Both the position numbers and the translations under genes were made by a program. Shown here in pieces: positions 51,704 to 60,184 of a DNA stretch of 64,000 nt (the stretch's first letter is position 1; the number at the start of each line of letters is the position of its first letter). The notes below the pieces were generated by a model that saw only the letters and a list, made by a program, of their open reading frames with translations, was not told the origin of the DNA and ran no database searches. Source of the DNA: Deinococcus sp. AJ005 (lineage in GTDB: Bacteria; Deinococcota; Deinococci; Deinococcales; Deinococcaceae); the NCBI RefSeq assembly GCF_009017495.1, contig NZ_CP044990.1, positions 2,251,001 to 2,315,000 on the forward strand, read 5' to 3'.

Positions 51704-52624
51704 CTACCTCTTGTTCCCGCCGAAGGCTTCTTTCGCCACCTCCGCGATGCCTTGCAGGCTGCCCAGAACAGCGGTGGCCTCAATGGGCAGGATCAGGGTC
51801 TTCTGGTTGGGGGCGATGGCGATTTCCTTCAGGGCGTCCACATAGCGCTGCGCAATGAAGTAGTTGATGGCCTGTGCGTTGCCGTTGGCAATGGCGTCGC
51901 TGACCAGCCGGGTGGCCTCGGCTTCTGCTGCGGCCTCACGCTCGCGGGCCTCGGCTTCCAGGAAGGTGGCCTGGCGGCGGCCCTCAGCGTTCAGAATCTT
52001 GGCCTGCTTCTCGCCCTCAGCCTTCAGGATGGCCGCCTGACGGAAGCCCTCGGCGTCCAGAATGTTGGCGCGCTTTTCACGCTCGGCCTTCATCTGACGC
52101 CCCATGCTCGCCACCAGATCGGCGGGCGGCTTGATGTCCTTGACCTCGATACGTGTGACCTTGACCCCCCACGGCTCGGTGGCCTCGTCCACCACGGCCA
52201 GCAGGCGGGCATTGATCGAGTCGCGGTTGCTGAGCAGCTCATCCAGATCCATGCCGCCCATCACGGTGCGGATGTTGGTCATGGTCAGGTTGAGAGTGGC
52301 CTGTTCCAGGTTGCGAACCTCGTAGCTGGCCTTGGCCGAATCCAGCACCTGATAGAACACCACGCCGTCCACGGTGATCAGGGCGTTGTCGTGGGTGATG
52401 ACTTCCTGGCTGGGCACGTCCAGCACCTGTTCCATCATGTTGACGCGGCGCCCGATCTTGTCGATGTACGGAATGATCAGGTTCAGACCCGGCTTGAGGC
52501 TGCGCTGATACTTGCCGAAGCGTTCCTGCGTCCACTCGTACCCTTGTGGAACGCTCTTAACACCTGCCAGCAACGTGATCAGCACCAGTAAAAGAAGAAC
52601 GACGATAACGATGAGTGGACCCAT
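51704..52624 (-). CDS. SPFH/band 7 (stomatin-like) membrane protein
   Basis: A 306-residue protein with an N-terminal membrane helix ([20 protein letters not shown]), an SPFH domain (~28-200: [60 protein letters not shown]) and a long Glu/Ala coiled coil ([20 protein letters not shown]). It resembles the QmcA/HflK-like slipins that assemble into membrane cages. AGGAGG lies six bases before ATG 52624, and the frame is rejected further up to 52831. Paired with nfeD, the classical SPFH-NfeD operon. Confidence 0.94.
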   Translation of the reverse strand: MGPLIVIVVLLLLVLITLLAGVKSVPQGYEWTQERFGKYQRSLKPGLNLIIPYIDKIGRRVNMMEQVLDVPSQEVITHDNALITVDGVVFYQVLDSAKASYEVRNLEQATLNLTMTNIRTVMGGMDLDELLSNRDSINARLLAVVDEATEPWGVKVTRIEVKDIKPPADLVASMGRQMKAEREKRANILDAEGFRQAAILKAEGEKQAKILNAEGRRQATFLEAEAREREAAAEAEATRLVSDAIANGNAQAINYFIAQRYVDALKEIAIAPNQKTLILPIEATAVLGSLQGIAEVAKEAFGGNKR

Positions 52625-52686
52625 GAATTTCCTCCTGACAGTAAGTACGAGGCATGGAGGCGGAAGGTTCCCGCACCAGCAGGCCC

Positions 52687-52692
52687 TAAACT
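52687..52692 (+). promoter_or_regulatory. -10 element for the twin-ATPase gene
   Basis: TAAACT eight bases before ATG 52701. Confidence 0.5.
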
Positions 52693-52700
52693 CTGTTCCG

Positions 52701-54125
52701 ATGACGCTGATGGAGTTGAAAAATGTGACCGTGAGGGCGGGGGGGCGTACCCTGCTCGAAGACGTGAACCTGAGCCTGAAAAGGGGCGAGGCCCTACGCC
52801 TGTTCGGCCCCAACGGCGGCGGCAAAACCACGCTGCTGCGCCTGCTTTCGGGGGAGGTCTCGCCAGTCAGCGGAACTCGGACTTATGTTCTGAACGGCGT
52901 GGAACAAAAATCTGCAGTCCGGGCGCGGCGCAGCCTGTCCGTCGTCGGGCCGGATGCGGAGGCGTTTTATCTGACCCGCGACTGGGCGCAATCTGTGCAG
53001 GACGTGCTGCTGGCCGCTTTCGAGGGCGACACCCTGAAACTGTGGGACGCCACGCCGGAAGCCGAATCAAGGCTGGCCGAAGTCGTCTCGCTGACTGGCC
53101 TTGAACCTTTGCTGGAGCGAGACTTCCGCACCCTCAGTCACGGGCAACGGCGGCGGGTGGTGCTGGCACGGGCGCTGATGCCCCGGCCCGAAGCGCTGCT
53201 GCTGGATGAATTTACAGACGGCTTGAGCGTGGGCGCACGTGCTGAACTGGGCCGCGTGCTGGCCGACGTTCACGCTTCTGGTGTCGCCCTCGTCCTCGCC
53301 ACCCACCGCCCGGAGGAAGCGCCGGAATTGCCGTGGCGAACGGTGCGCGTAGAAGGCGGACGCGTCAGCGAGGAGGAAGCTGGCTCTCCCCCATCCGCCA
53401 CCGCCCTGAGCCTGCCCATCCCGCCGGGAACGGGCAACTTGATCCGACTGGACGATGTGGAAGTCTGGCGCAACGGCGCGCGGGCGCTGGGGCCAATCAG
53501 TTGGACGTGGGAGGCCGGGCAGCACTGGCTGGTCACGGGCGAGAACGGCAGCGGCAAGAGTACGCTGGCCCGACTGATCGCCGGGGAGCTGCATCCCGCG
53601 CTGGGCGGCAAAATCCAGCGCCCGTATCTGCGCCGTGATCTGCTCAGCGAACGCCGCCGCACCGTGGGCATCGTCGGGGCCGAACTGGGCATCCGGCAGC
53701 GGCGCGACTGGACCGGGCAGGACATCATCGGCAGCGCCCTGCATGGCACAGAAGGCTTTGTGCCGGAGCTGAGCACGGATGAGTTGGAGAAGGTGACGAA
53801 GCTCGCCGCCCAACTTGACCTCACCGATCTGCTGCCACGCCACGCCGAAACATTGTCTCAGGGGCAGCTCCGGCGGCTGCTGCTGGCCCGCGCCGTGCTG
53901 CACGCGCCCACGCTGTTGATTCTGGACGAGGGCCTGGATTTCCTGGACGCCGCGAGCCGCGCTCGCTTTCTGGCTCTGCTGCCGGAACTGGCGCGCGGCG
54001 GCACCCACATCATGGTGATCGCCCACCGGGAAAGCGACGCGCCGGACGGCTTGACGCATCACCTGCATCTGGACGGCGGGCGGATCGGCATGGTTTCGCG
54101 TTTGCCCGTCATGTCGGCCACATAA
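52701..54125 (+). CDS. Twin-domain ABC ATPase (ModF-like)
   Basis: A 474-residue protein with two ABC ATPase domains. First: Walker [20 protein letters not shown], signature [16 protein letters not shown], Walker [12 protein letters not shown]. Second: [18 protein letters not shown], signature [16 protein letters not shown], Walker [12 protein letters not shown], switch VIAHRES. The domain layout matches ModF/PhrA (photorepair) ATPases, which lack membrane parts. There are no molybdate transport genes nearby, so the role (repair-linked, translation-linked or transport) is open. Start ATG 52701 with TAAACT eight bases upstream; divergent from the SPFH gene. Confidence 0.9.
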   Translation: MTLMELKNVTVRAGGRTLLEDVNLSLKRGEALRLFGPNGGGKTTLLRLLSGEVSPVSGTRTYVLNGVEQKSAVRARRSLSVVGPDAEAFYLTRDWAQSVQDVLLAAFEGDTLKLWDATPEAESRLAEVVSLTGLEPLLERDFRTLSHGQRRRVVLARALMPRPEALLLDEFTDGLSVGARAELGRVLADVHASGVALVLATHRPEEAPELPWRTVRVEGGRVSEEEAGSPPSATALSLPIPPGTGNLIRLDDVEVWRNGARALGPISWTWEAGQHWLVTGENGSGKSTLARLIAGELHPALGGKIQRPYLRRDLLSERRRTVGIVGAELGIRQRRDWTGQDIIGSALHGTEGFVPELSTDELEKVTKLAAQLDLTDLLPRHAETLSQGQLRRLLLARAVLHAPTLLILDEGLDFLDAASRARFLALLPELARGGTHIMVIAHRESDAPDGLTHHLHLDGGRIGMVSRLPVMSAT

Positions 54126-54158
54126 AAAAGAGGGAGCCAACCCGCGGCCCCCTCCCAT
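54124..54158 (-). terminator. Intrinsic terminator after the lipoprotein gene
   Basis: GGGAG and CTCCC around GGGGCCGCGGGTTGG on the minus strand, followed by TCTTTTTT; it overlaps the stop of the opposite gene. Confidence 0.65.
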
Positions 54159-54171
54159 ACATTGAAAACGC

Positions 54172-55131
54172 TTACTTGATGGCGATATCGGAAACCGTGA
54201 ACGGCACTTCCGGCGTCAGGCCTGGGCCACGGTTGTTGAACTGGGCGTTGACAACCAGCAGGCGCTTGCCTTCCTGCGCGATGGTGGTGGGATAACGCAG
54301 GCTGGGGTCGCTGAACGGCGTGCCCAGTTTGCCCGTGCTGAAATCGGCGGACATGGTGACGGGCACGATGATCACGTCCTGGTTGCGGACCACGTACAGC
54401 GTCTGGCCATCGAGCAGGATGCCGTCGCCATTGGGCACGGTGTTGCCGCCCACACCGCTCAGCTTGATCTCGGTCACGGACTTGTCGGAGGTCTTAATGC
54501 GGAACAGTTTGCCGGTGTTGCTCTGAACCACGATCAGGGTGGCGCCGTCCGGAGTGGAGGCGATGCCGTTCAGGTTGAAGCCCGGCTGGTATTGCAGGGC
54601 CGTACCGGTGAAATCCAGCCACGCTTCCATATCGCCCACGCTGCTGTCCGTGCGGGTGGCGCGGAACAGGATCGGGCGCTGCGAATCGGTGAAGTACGCG
54701 GCACTGGGCGTGAGGGTCACGTCGTTGATAAAGGTGTCTTTGGTCGCAGGCGTGGTCAACAGCTTGAGGCGCGTCTTGTTGACCGTGTCGTAGACGAACG
54801 CCTTGCCAGTCCCGCCACCAGCGACATACAGGCGGCCCTTATCATCGATCTTCATGCCGATGGCGGTGGTGCGGTCCGCGTCGGGCAGGGCAAAAACCTC
54901 GGGGGCCTTCTGGCCCAGCGTGCCCTTGAAAATGGTGCCGTCGGTGGTGCTGCCGACGTAGAAATTCTGGCTTCCGGCCAGATGCGCGATGCCCTCCGGG
55001 AAAACAGTGTTGCCGGGCAGGGTGTAACTGGTCACCGTGTCGGGCATCTCCGTTTCGACGGGTGGCTTGGTCTCGGGGCCGCAGGAGGCCAGGGCAAGGG
55101 TCAGGGCGGCGGCAGTCAACAATCTTTTCAT
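54172..55131 (-). CDS. SMP-30/beta-propeller-like lipoprotein
   Basis: A 319-residue secreted lipoprotein: MKRLLTAAALTLALASC has the lipobox LASC (Cys17). The rest has repeated strands of a beta-propeller of the SMP-30/NHL type (FPEGIAHLAGSQNFYVGSTT, GMKIDDKGRLYVAGGGTGKA, TFINDVTLTPSAAYFTDSQR, LNGIASTPDGATLIVVQSNT). The metal/lactone-binding residues of gluconolactonase are not all identifiable, so it is a fold call. ATG 55131 follows TATAAC, a weaker -10, by seven bases. It may act at the cell surface; substrate unknown. Confidence 0.82.
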   Translation of the reverse strand: MKRLLTAAALTLALASCGPETKPPVETEMPDTVTSYTLPGNTVFPEGIAHLAGSQNFYVGSTTDGTIFKGTLGQKAPEVFALPDADRTTAIGMKIDDKGRLYVAGGGTGKAFVYDTVNKTRLKLLTTPATKDTFINDVTLTPSAAYFTDSQRPILFRATRTDSSVGDMEAWLDFTGTALQYQPGFNLNGIASTPDGATLIVVQSNTGKLFRIKTSDKSVTEIKLSGVGGNTVPNGDGILLDGQTLYVVRNQDVIIVPVTMSADFSTGKLGTPFSDPSLRYPTTIAQEGKRLLVVNAQFNNRGPGLTPEVPFTVSDIAIK

Positions 55132-55138
55132 ATGACCC

Positions 55139-55144
55139 GTTATA
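55139..55144 (-). promoter_or_regulatory. Candidate -10 for the lipoprotein gene
   Basis: TATAAC on the minus strand, seven bases before ATG 55131; deviates from TANNNT at the last base. Confidence 0.4.
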
Positions 55145-55277
55145 AAGGTCACGGGGCATCCCAGCGTGCGAGCCGACTTCAGATCCATTTATACACAGTT
55201 CAGAAATAAGTCTGCACTACATTTTACAGCGTCTTCCGGCAGCGTCACTGCGTCAGACTCGCCTCACTTTCAGGCAC

Positions 55278-55283
55278 TAGCCT
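55278..55283 (+). promoter_or_regulatory. -10 element for the 199-residue exported protein
   Basis: TAGCCT six bases before ATG 55290. Confidence 0.5.
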
Positions 55284-55289
55284 CCGCGC

Positions 55290-55889
55290 ATGACGCGTTT
55301 TGCTCCATCCCTCCCTGTGCTGGTTCTCACCCTGCTGACCCTGCCCGCCCTGCCGTCTGCACTGGCGCAGACCACCCCTGCCGCGCCCGCTCCGGTCACG
55401 GTCCCAGGTGCCACGCCCGCTGGCCAGAAAGTCATCGAGGCCATTACCGTGACCAGCAACCAGGGCTATTCCATCAAGGTGCCGGGCGGCTGGACACCGT
55501 TGAAGAACTCCCCCGGCGCAGATGTGGCCTTCGTCAACAAAACCGTGGGGCAATTGCGTCCCACCGTGACCGTTGTGGTGCAGGACATTCCCGCCGACCT
55601 GAAAGCCACCCTGGCCGACGTGCGTGATCTGAATGCCCGCAAGATGCCCGAAGTGGTCCCCGGCCTGAAAATGCTGGGCGAGAAGACCATCAAAGTCAGT
55701 GGTCAGAACGCCATCCTGTGGAACTACAGCGGCGACGGCGACGGCGGCAAGGTGCGCTGGACCCAGGTGCTGACCCTGAAGAACAACCGCCTGTTCACGG
55801 TGACCCTGGTGACCCCTACAGGCACCCCCCAGGAGTTGCTGGACAGCGGGCGCACGATCATCGACAGTTTCGCTCTGACAGCGAAGTAA
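55290..55889 (+). CDS. Exported PsbP/DUF1795-like protein
   Basis: A 199-residue protein with a signal peptide (PSLPVLVLTLLTLPALPSAL-AQ) and a short Pro/Ala linker. The mature domain (~50-199) has the pattern of PsbP/DUF1795 proteins: GYSIKVPGGWTPLKNSPGAD, TVTVVVQDIPADLKATLADV, RWTQVLTLKNNRLFTVTLVT and the final DSGRTIIDSFALTAK. Such domains bind ligands or membranes in several lineages. ATG 55290 follows TAGCCT by six bases. It is monocistronic, with a terminator right behind that overlaps the end of the opposite gene. Function unknown. Confidence 0.8.
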   Translation: MTRFAPSLPVLVLTLLTLPALPSALAQTTPAAPAPVTVPGATPAGQKVIEAITVTSNQGYSIKVPGGWTPLKNSPGADVAFVNKTVGQLRPTVTVVVQDIPADLKATLADVRDLNARKMPEVVPGLKMLGEKTIKVSGQNAILWNYSGDGDGGKVRWTQVLTLKNNRLFTVTLVTPTGTPQELLDSGRTIIDSFALTAK

Positions 55890-55903
55890 GCCCTTTCACC
55901 CTC

Positions 55904-55932
55904 CCCCTCTTCCCTGCGGAGAGGGGATTTTT
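55904..55932 (+). terminator. Intrinsic terminator after the PsbP-like gene
   Basis: CCCCTCT-TCCCTGCGG-AGAGGGG then ATTTTT. The hairpin is almost identical to the one at 60152-60180. Confidence 0.85.
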
Positions 55933-56780
55933 CAGCCTTGTTCCAGCCGGTCTGCCCATTCCCCCAGGTATGCGCCCAGATCGGTCTGGCGGTCCAGACG
56001 GGTGTGGGCATGGCGGGTCAGCAGGGGCAACTGCCCCACCTGCACGGCATAGCCCGCCACCTCCAGCATGGCCTCGTCGTTGTCGCTGTCACCAAAGGCC
56101 ACCGCGCGGTCATGCGGCAGCCCCAGAGCGTCAGCAATCAGGGTCAGGGCCGCGCCCTTGTGCGCCCCCTGCGGCGTGATGGTCAGGAAACTGAGGTAGG
56201 GGGGCTGTGCCCCGGTCACCACCAGATGCGGATGGGACTGCCGCAGCCGCCCGGCGAACCCCGCCACTTCCGGGTGGTAGAACCCGGCTTTCAGGATGTC
56301 GCCATCAGGGGCTTCAGCCAGAGGGCCATAGCTGCGGGCAATCATCCAAGGTTCTGGCTCGGTCCCATTCGGCAGGTCCACGAACAGGCGATCCGCCGTG
56401 AACAGCACGATTCGCGCGCCTGTCAGTTCGTGGGCCAGCACCGCCTCCAGGTCTGCTGGAGTGAAGCGGGCCTCGCTGTGTAACTCGCCGTTCACCACAA
56501 TCCGTCCGCCGTTGTTGGTGGCCACCGCGTCGGGCTGCATGGCCTCCAGCACGGCGTCGGGGGCCAGATCGCGCCCGGTGATGATCGCCAGCTTGACCCC
56601 CAATGCGCGCAGCCGGGCCAGCGCGCGGGCCGTGGCGGCGTCCGGCTCACGGCCCTGTTCGGTGATCAGGGTGCCGTCCAGATCGAAGGCCATCAGCAGC
56701 GGCAGGCCCGCCGGGGGAAGCAGGGGTAGGCGTCCGGCGAGGGGCTGTCCGGTGGGGGGCTGGGCATCGCGGGAGGTCAC
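55932..56780 (-). CDS. HAD-superfamily hydrolase, Cof type IIB
   Basis: A 282-residue phosphatase. LMAFDLDGTLITEQGREPDA is motif I (DxDGT), KLAIITGRDLAPDAVLEAMQ motif II, the Lys of ILKAGFYHPEV motif III and AVAFGDSDNDEAMLEVAGYA motif IV; between them is the C2B cap of Cof phosphatases. It dephosphorylates small molecules such as sugar phosphates or flavin. GTG 56780 is chosen because TAGGCT lies seven bases upstream; in this choice ~30 residues precede motif I. If ATG is required, the Met before AFDLDGT would be the start. Stop overlaps the convergent terminator. Confidence 0.88.
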   Translation of the reverse strand: MTSRDAQPPTGQPLAGRLPLLPPAGLPLLMAFDLDGTLITEQGREPDAATARALARLRALGVKLAIITGRDLAPDAVLEAMQPDAVATNNGGRIVVNGELHSEARFTPADLEAVLAHELTGARIVLFTADRLFVDLPNGTEPEPWMIARSYGPLAEAPDGDILKAGFYHPEVAGFAGRLRQSHPHLVVTGAQPPYLSFLTITPQGAHKGAALTLIADALGLPHDRAVAFGDSDNDEAMLEVAGYAVQVGQLPLLTRHAHTRLDRQTDLGAYLGEWADRLEQG

Positions 56781-56787
56781 GCGCGGC

Positions 56788-56793
56788 AGCCTA
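56788..56793 (-). promoter_or_regulatory. -10 element for the HAD hydrolase gene
   Basis: TAGGCT on the minus strand, seven bases before GTG 56780. Confidence 0.45.
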
Positions 56794-57000
56794 GCAAAGA
56801 CGGGCGGAGCTGGGGGCAAAGGGAGTGACAATGGACGCCGCCCACAGCTCCTTGCCCATAGCTCCTCGCCCAGCAGACCACCTGAACTGGCCCTGATCCC
56901 TCTTGACCCGTTCAGACGGGTTCCGTCTGTTTCCTTCTTGCGCACGCTCGGATGACATCGTTTACAAAAACGGTTGAATCGGAGTCGGCATCACCCCAAC

Positions 57001-58008
57001 TTAAGCGTTCACGTCGATCACGGTACGGCCCCGAACCTGCCCGGCCAGAATCTGCGGGGCCAGCGTGGTCACCTCGGACAGCCCGCGCGTCTGGGTCACG
57101 CCCGCCAGACGCGCAGCAGGCAGATCGCGGGCCAGCCGCTTCCAGGCGGCCTCACGGCGCGGCTGCGGGCAGGTCACGCTGTCGATGCCCAGCAGCGATA
57201 CGCCGCGCAGGATCAGGGGAAACACGGTGGTCTTCAATTCGATGCCACTGGCAATACCGCAGACCGCCAGCGCTCCGTGCGCTCTGGTAGAGGCATATGC
57301 GCCCGCCAGTGTCGCGCCCCCCACGCAGTCCACCACGCCACCCCAGCGCTCCTTTTCCAGCGGGCGTTTCAGGGACGGCAGCTCATCACGGGAGATGATG
57401 CTGGTGGCCCCCAGCTCTCGCAGGTACGCCTCTTCCTCGGTGCGCCCGGTGCTGGCCGTGACCGTGAAACCTGCGTGGGCCAGCAGGGCAACCGATGTGC
57501 TGCCCACGCCGCCCGCCGCACCCGTGACCAGCACGTCGCCGTGTTCGGGGCGCACGCCCGCATCCTCCAGCGCCATGACCGCCAGCATGGCCGTGAATCC
57601 CGCCGTACCCACGCTCATGGCCCAGCTCGCGTCGGTGCCCTCAGGCTGGCGGACCAGCCAGGCCGCCTTCGCGCGGGCGTGCGTGGCGTAGCCGCCGTCC
57701 TGCCGCTCCCCGATGCCCCAGCCGGTCAGGATCACGGCGTCACCGGGGGCGTAGGTGCCGCTGCGGTCCTCAATCACCCTTCCCGCCAGATCGATACCGG
57801 GGGTCATCGGCAGATGGTGCAGGATAGCGGCGGCCCCGGTGACGGCCAGCCCGTCTTTATAATTCAGGCTGGAGTGGGACACCTCAATCAGCACCTCGCC
57901 GTCCGGCAAGTCAGAGAGCGGCAGGGTCTGGAATTCGGCGCGGCGTTCGTCGCCGTCCTGGATGACCCGCAGGGCGCGGTAGGTGTCGGGCAGTGTGGGT
58001 ATGGTCAT
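57001..58008 (-). CDS. Acryloyl-CoA reductase/YhdH-AcuI-type oxidoreductase
   Basis: A 335-residue zinc-free MDR protein. EVLIEVSHSSLNYKDGLAVT and PGIDLAGRVIED belong to the GroES-like domain; VLVTGAAGGVGSTSVALLAH is the NADPH-binding loop; ELGATSIISRDEL and ASGIELKTTVFPLILRGVSL and the terminal RGRTVIDVN are AcuI/YhdH markers. It reduces acryloyl-CoA or related enones with NADPH and detoxifies acrylate. GGAGGT lies seven bases before ATG 58008. Monocistronic; its upstream region faces a non-coding leader of the CNNM gene. Confidence 0.92.
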   Translation of the reverse strand: MTIPTLPDTYRALRVIQDGDERRAEFQTLPLSDLPDGEVLIEVSHSSLNYKDGLAVTGAAAILHHLPMTPGIDLAGRVIEDRSGTYAPGDAVILTGWGIGERQDGGYATHARAKAAWLVRQPEGTDASWAMSVGTAGFTAMLAVMALEDAGVRPEHGDVLVTGAAGGVGSTSVALLAHAGFTVTASTGRTEEEAYLRELGATSIISRDELPSLKRPLEKERWGGVVDCVGGATLAGAYASTRAHGALAVCGIASGIELKTTVFPLILRGVSLLGIDSVTCPQPRREAAWKRLARDLPAARLAGVTQTRGLSEVTTLAPQILAGQVRGRTVIDVNA

Positions 58009-58128
58009 GGGTGGAACCTCCAGAACATCGGGGGGAAGGAAAGGGCGGCTGACGAAGGGCAGGCTAGCGTCTGAACGGCGGCCCGACAGTCATAACGAAA
58101 TGTTCAAGTACCAGGCCAGGAGCAGATG

Positions 58129-58137
58129 TGTTAAACT
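58129..58137 (+). promoter_or_regulatory. Extended -10 promoter upstream of the CNNM gene
   Basis: TGT-TAAACT; TGn plus TANNNT without a spaced -35. Transcription would start near 58144. Confidence 0.5.
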
Positions 58138-58143
58138 CTGCGC

Positions 58144-58212
58144 TGCTATGGAGCCTCCCAGTTTCGGCTCTTCCCCAGTGCCCGGTGAAACCCGCCCAAG
58201 GGCGGCGTTTTT
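58144..58212 (+). ncRNA. Candidate short RNA (~70 nt) or attenuator leader
   Basis: From the expected start, GGAGCC (58150) pairs with GGCTC (58165-58170), then CCGCC-CAAG-GGCGG is followed by CGTTTTT. That is promoter, hairpin and intrinsic terminator within ~75 bases. The RNA could be a stand-alone sRNA or the attenuated 5' leader of the CNNM gene. Confidence 0.35.
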
Positions 58213-58306
58213 GCTGTGGCACTTCAGCTCTGGTTTGACGCAACACCACCGGTCGACGACGATCCCTCCACGCGGAGCGGACGGGCAGCATGTGCCACGC
58301 GGATGA
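58148..58306 (+). CDS. Possible 52-residue leaderless frame (alternative to the sRNA)
   Basis: ATG 58148 lies ten bases after the TAAACT -10 and opens 52 codons (MEPPSFGSSPVPGETRPRAA...). The sequence is Pro/Arg/His-rich, without recognisable features, and contains the terminator hairpin inside it, so it is probably not translated. Listed because it is the only alternative reading of the region. Confidence 0.15.
   Translation: MEPPSFGSSPVPGETRPRAAFLLWHFSSGLTQHHRSTTIPPRGADGQHVPRG
58192..58212 (+). terminator. Intrinsic terminator inside the CNNM leader
   Basis: CCGCC-CAAG-GGCGG then CGTTTTT, about 125 bases before the CNNM ATG. Confidence 0.6.
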
Positions 58307-58336
58307 CCGGGGCGCGGTTATGGAGCGCGCCCACAC

Positions 58337-59674
58337 ATGAATGACATTCTCGGTTTACTCGCGCTGGTCGCTCTGGTCCTGATGAACGGTTTTTTTGTGG
58401 CAGCGGAATTCTCGCTGGTCAGCGTGCGCCGCACCCGCATCGATCAACTGGCTGAGGAAGGCAATGCCACAGCCAAGGTCACGCAGGGCGCACTTAAGAA
58501 TCTGGACCTGTACATCGCCGCCACGCAACTCGGCATCACCATGGCAAGTCTGGCAATTGGTTTCGTAGCTGAGCCGGCCATCGAGCATCTGGTCTCACCG
58601 CTGCTGGCAGGCACGGCGCTGACCGAGGGCCAGATTCGTGGCATTTCCTTCGGCCTGGCCTTTGCCATCAGCACGATCTTGCACATCGTTTTCGGTGAAC
58701 TGGCCCCCAAGACCTGGGCCTTGCAGCGCAGCGAGCAGGTGGCGATGCTGGTCACCCGCCCCTTGCTGGTCTTCACTTTCGTTTTCAAGTGGGCCATTAT
58801 CGTTCTGAATGCGATGGGCAACGGCGTGGTGCGGCTGTTTGGCCTGCGGGGCGTGGCCGGGCACCACACCGCCTACTCGGAAGAGGAAATCCGCATGATC
58901 GTCGGCGCGTCCAGCCAGGAAGGCGTGCTGGAAGACGGCGAGCGTGAACTGGTCTATAACGTCTTCGATCTGTCGGACACCACCGTGCGCGAGATCATGA
59001 CGCCGCGCGTGGACATGATCGTTGTGGATGGTGCCTCGCCCCTACGCCGCATGTTGGAGCTGAACGCCGAACACAGCTACTCGCGCGTGCCGGTCTATCA
59101 GGACACCCCCGACAACATCGTGGGCGTCGTCCACAGCGGCGACGTGCTGCGCCACCTAAACGATCTGGACACCCTGACGGTCTCCGGCATCATGCGTAAG
59201 GTTTTCTTCGTGCCCGAAAGCATGAAGATCAGGGACCTGCTGACCAAGATGCGCGAGAAGAAGTCGCACCTGAGCGTGGTGGTGGACGAATTCGGCGGCA
59301 CGGCGGGGCTGGTCACGCTGGAAGACGCCCTGGAAGAGATCGTGGGCGAGATTTACGACGAGACTGATGAGGAGGAGTTGCCCATGTTCATCGAGGTGGG
59401 CGAGGGCGTGTACCTGATCGACGGCGGCATGATCGTGCATGAGGTAGAGGGGATTCTGGGCACCAACCTGGAAGACGGCGAGGGCGAGTTTGACACCCTG
59501 GGCGGCTTCATGACAGACCGCTTCGGCGACATTCCCGAGGTGGGCTACACCTTTGTCCACGAGGGCTGGGCCTTTACTGTCGAGGAAGCCGACGAGCGCC
59601 GCGTCAGCCGCGTGCGGGCCGAACGCACCGACGAATCCAGCCAACTCATTCTGTCTGAAGAGGGTGAAGTGTGA
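58337..59674 (+). CDS. CNNM/CorC hemolysin-family divalent-metal transport protein
   Basis: A 445-residue membrane protein. Residues ~1-195 are the CNNM domain with three or four helices (MNGFFVAAEFSLVSVRRTRI, IVFGELAPKTWALQRSEQV), ~215-335 a CBS pair (VREIMTPRVDMIVVDGASPL, YSRVPVYQDTPDNIVGVVHS, HLSVVVDEFGGTAGLVTLED), ~350-435 the CorC_HlyC domain. Family members export Mg2+/Co2+ or sense them through ATP-Mg at the CBS pair. ATG 58337 has a weak GGAG 11 bases upstream and a long leader. Its end overlaps cdd in GTGA. Confidence 0.93.
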   Translation: MNDILGLLALVALVLMNGFFVAAEFSLVSVRRTRIDQLAEEGNATAKVTQGALKNLDLYIAATQLGITMASLAIGFVAEPAIEHLVSPLLAGTALTEGQIRGISFGLAFAISTILHIVFGELAPKTWALQRSEQVAMLVTRPLLVFTFVFKWAIIVLNAMGNGVVRLFGLRGVAGHHTAYSEEEIRMIVGASSQEGVLEDGERELVYNVFDLSDTTVREIMTPRVDMIVVDGASPLRRMLELNAEHSYSRVPVYQDTPDNIVGVVHSGDVLRHLNDLDTLTVSGIMRKVFFVPESMKIRDLLTKMREKKSHLSVVVDEFGGTAGLVTLEDALEEIVGEIYDETDEEELPMFIEVGEGVYLIDGGMIVHEVEGILGTNLEDGEGEFDTLGGFMTDRFGDIPEVGYTFVHEGWAFTVEEADERRVSRVRAERTDESSQLILSEEGEV

Positions 59675-60120
59675 CCACAACAGATTCAAACGCCCTGGGC
59701 CTGACCCCGGACCCGGAACTGCTGGCCGCCGCGAAAGCCGCCTTTGCAAAGGCCTACGCCCCCTACAGCAAATTCCATGTCGGCTCGGCGCTGCGGACTC
59801 CAGATGGGCAGGTCTTCATGGGCGCGAACGTGGAGAACGCCAGCTACGGCCTGGGCCGCTGCGCCGAGCAGTCGGCGGTGCAGGCGATGGCGACGGCGGG
59901 CGCGCGGACCTTCACCGATCTGGTGGTCTACGCCGATTCCAGCCCGCCCGCCAGCCCGTGTGGCGCGTGCCGTCAGGTGCTGTACGAATTTGCCCCCGAC
60001 GCCCGCGTGGTCTGCGTGAATGCTGAGGGCGAAGTGCTGAGCGGTCTGGTGCGCGACTTCCTGCCCCACGGCTTCCGGCTGGAAGAACGCGAGGACGGGC
60101 ATGAGGTGGGAACGGAGTAA
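59671..60120 (+). CDS. cdd: Cytidine deaminase
   Basis: A 149-residue enzyme deaminating (deoxy)cytidine to (deoxy)uridine. AYAPYSKFHVGSALRTPDGQ is the substrate strand, GANVENASYGLGRCAEQSAV contains the first Zn ligand Cys and the catalytic Glu, and SPCGACRQVLYEFAPDARV the two other Cys. The tetrameric short form. GTG 59671 overlaps the CNNM stop (GTGA), so it is coupled. An N-terminal ~18-residue extension precedes the usual start. A terminator follows. Confidence 0.96.
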   Translation: MTTTDSNALGLTPDPELLAAAKAAFAKAYAPYSKFHVGSALRTPDGQVFMGANVENASYGLGRCAEQSAVQAMATAGARTFTDLVVYADSSPPASPCGACRQVLYEFAPDARVVCVNAEGEVLSGLVRDFLPHGFRLEEREDGHEVGTE

Positions 60121-60151
60121 AGACCTCTCATCACCCAACCCTCTCTCCACA

Positions 60152-60180
60152 ACCCTCTTCCCAGCGGAGAGGGTTTTTTT
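60152..60180 (+). terminator. Intrinsic terminator after cdd
   Basis: CCCTCT-TCCCAGCGG-AGAGGG then seven T, 21 of 22 bases identical to the hairpin at 55904-55932. Confidence 0.9.
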
Positions 60181-60184
60181 GCCT

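Larger units (their letters stand above)
58009..58336. other. 328-bp intergenic region with candidate sRNA or attenuated leader
   Basis: This gap holds the TGT-TAAACT promoter (58129-58137), two hairpins, one of them with a T tract, and about 110 further bases before the CNNM ATG. Part of it could alternatively be a 52-codon reading frame (58148-58306). Other than that nothing was recognised. Confidence 0.5.

Noticed and set aside
57983..58306. 107-codon frame upstream of the CNNM gene
   Set aside because: Its first half overlaps the start of the reductase gene on the other strand and the region has non-coding signals; only the last 52 codons are kept as a weak alternative.
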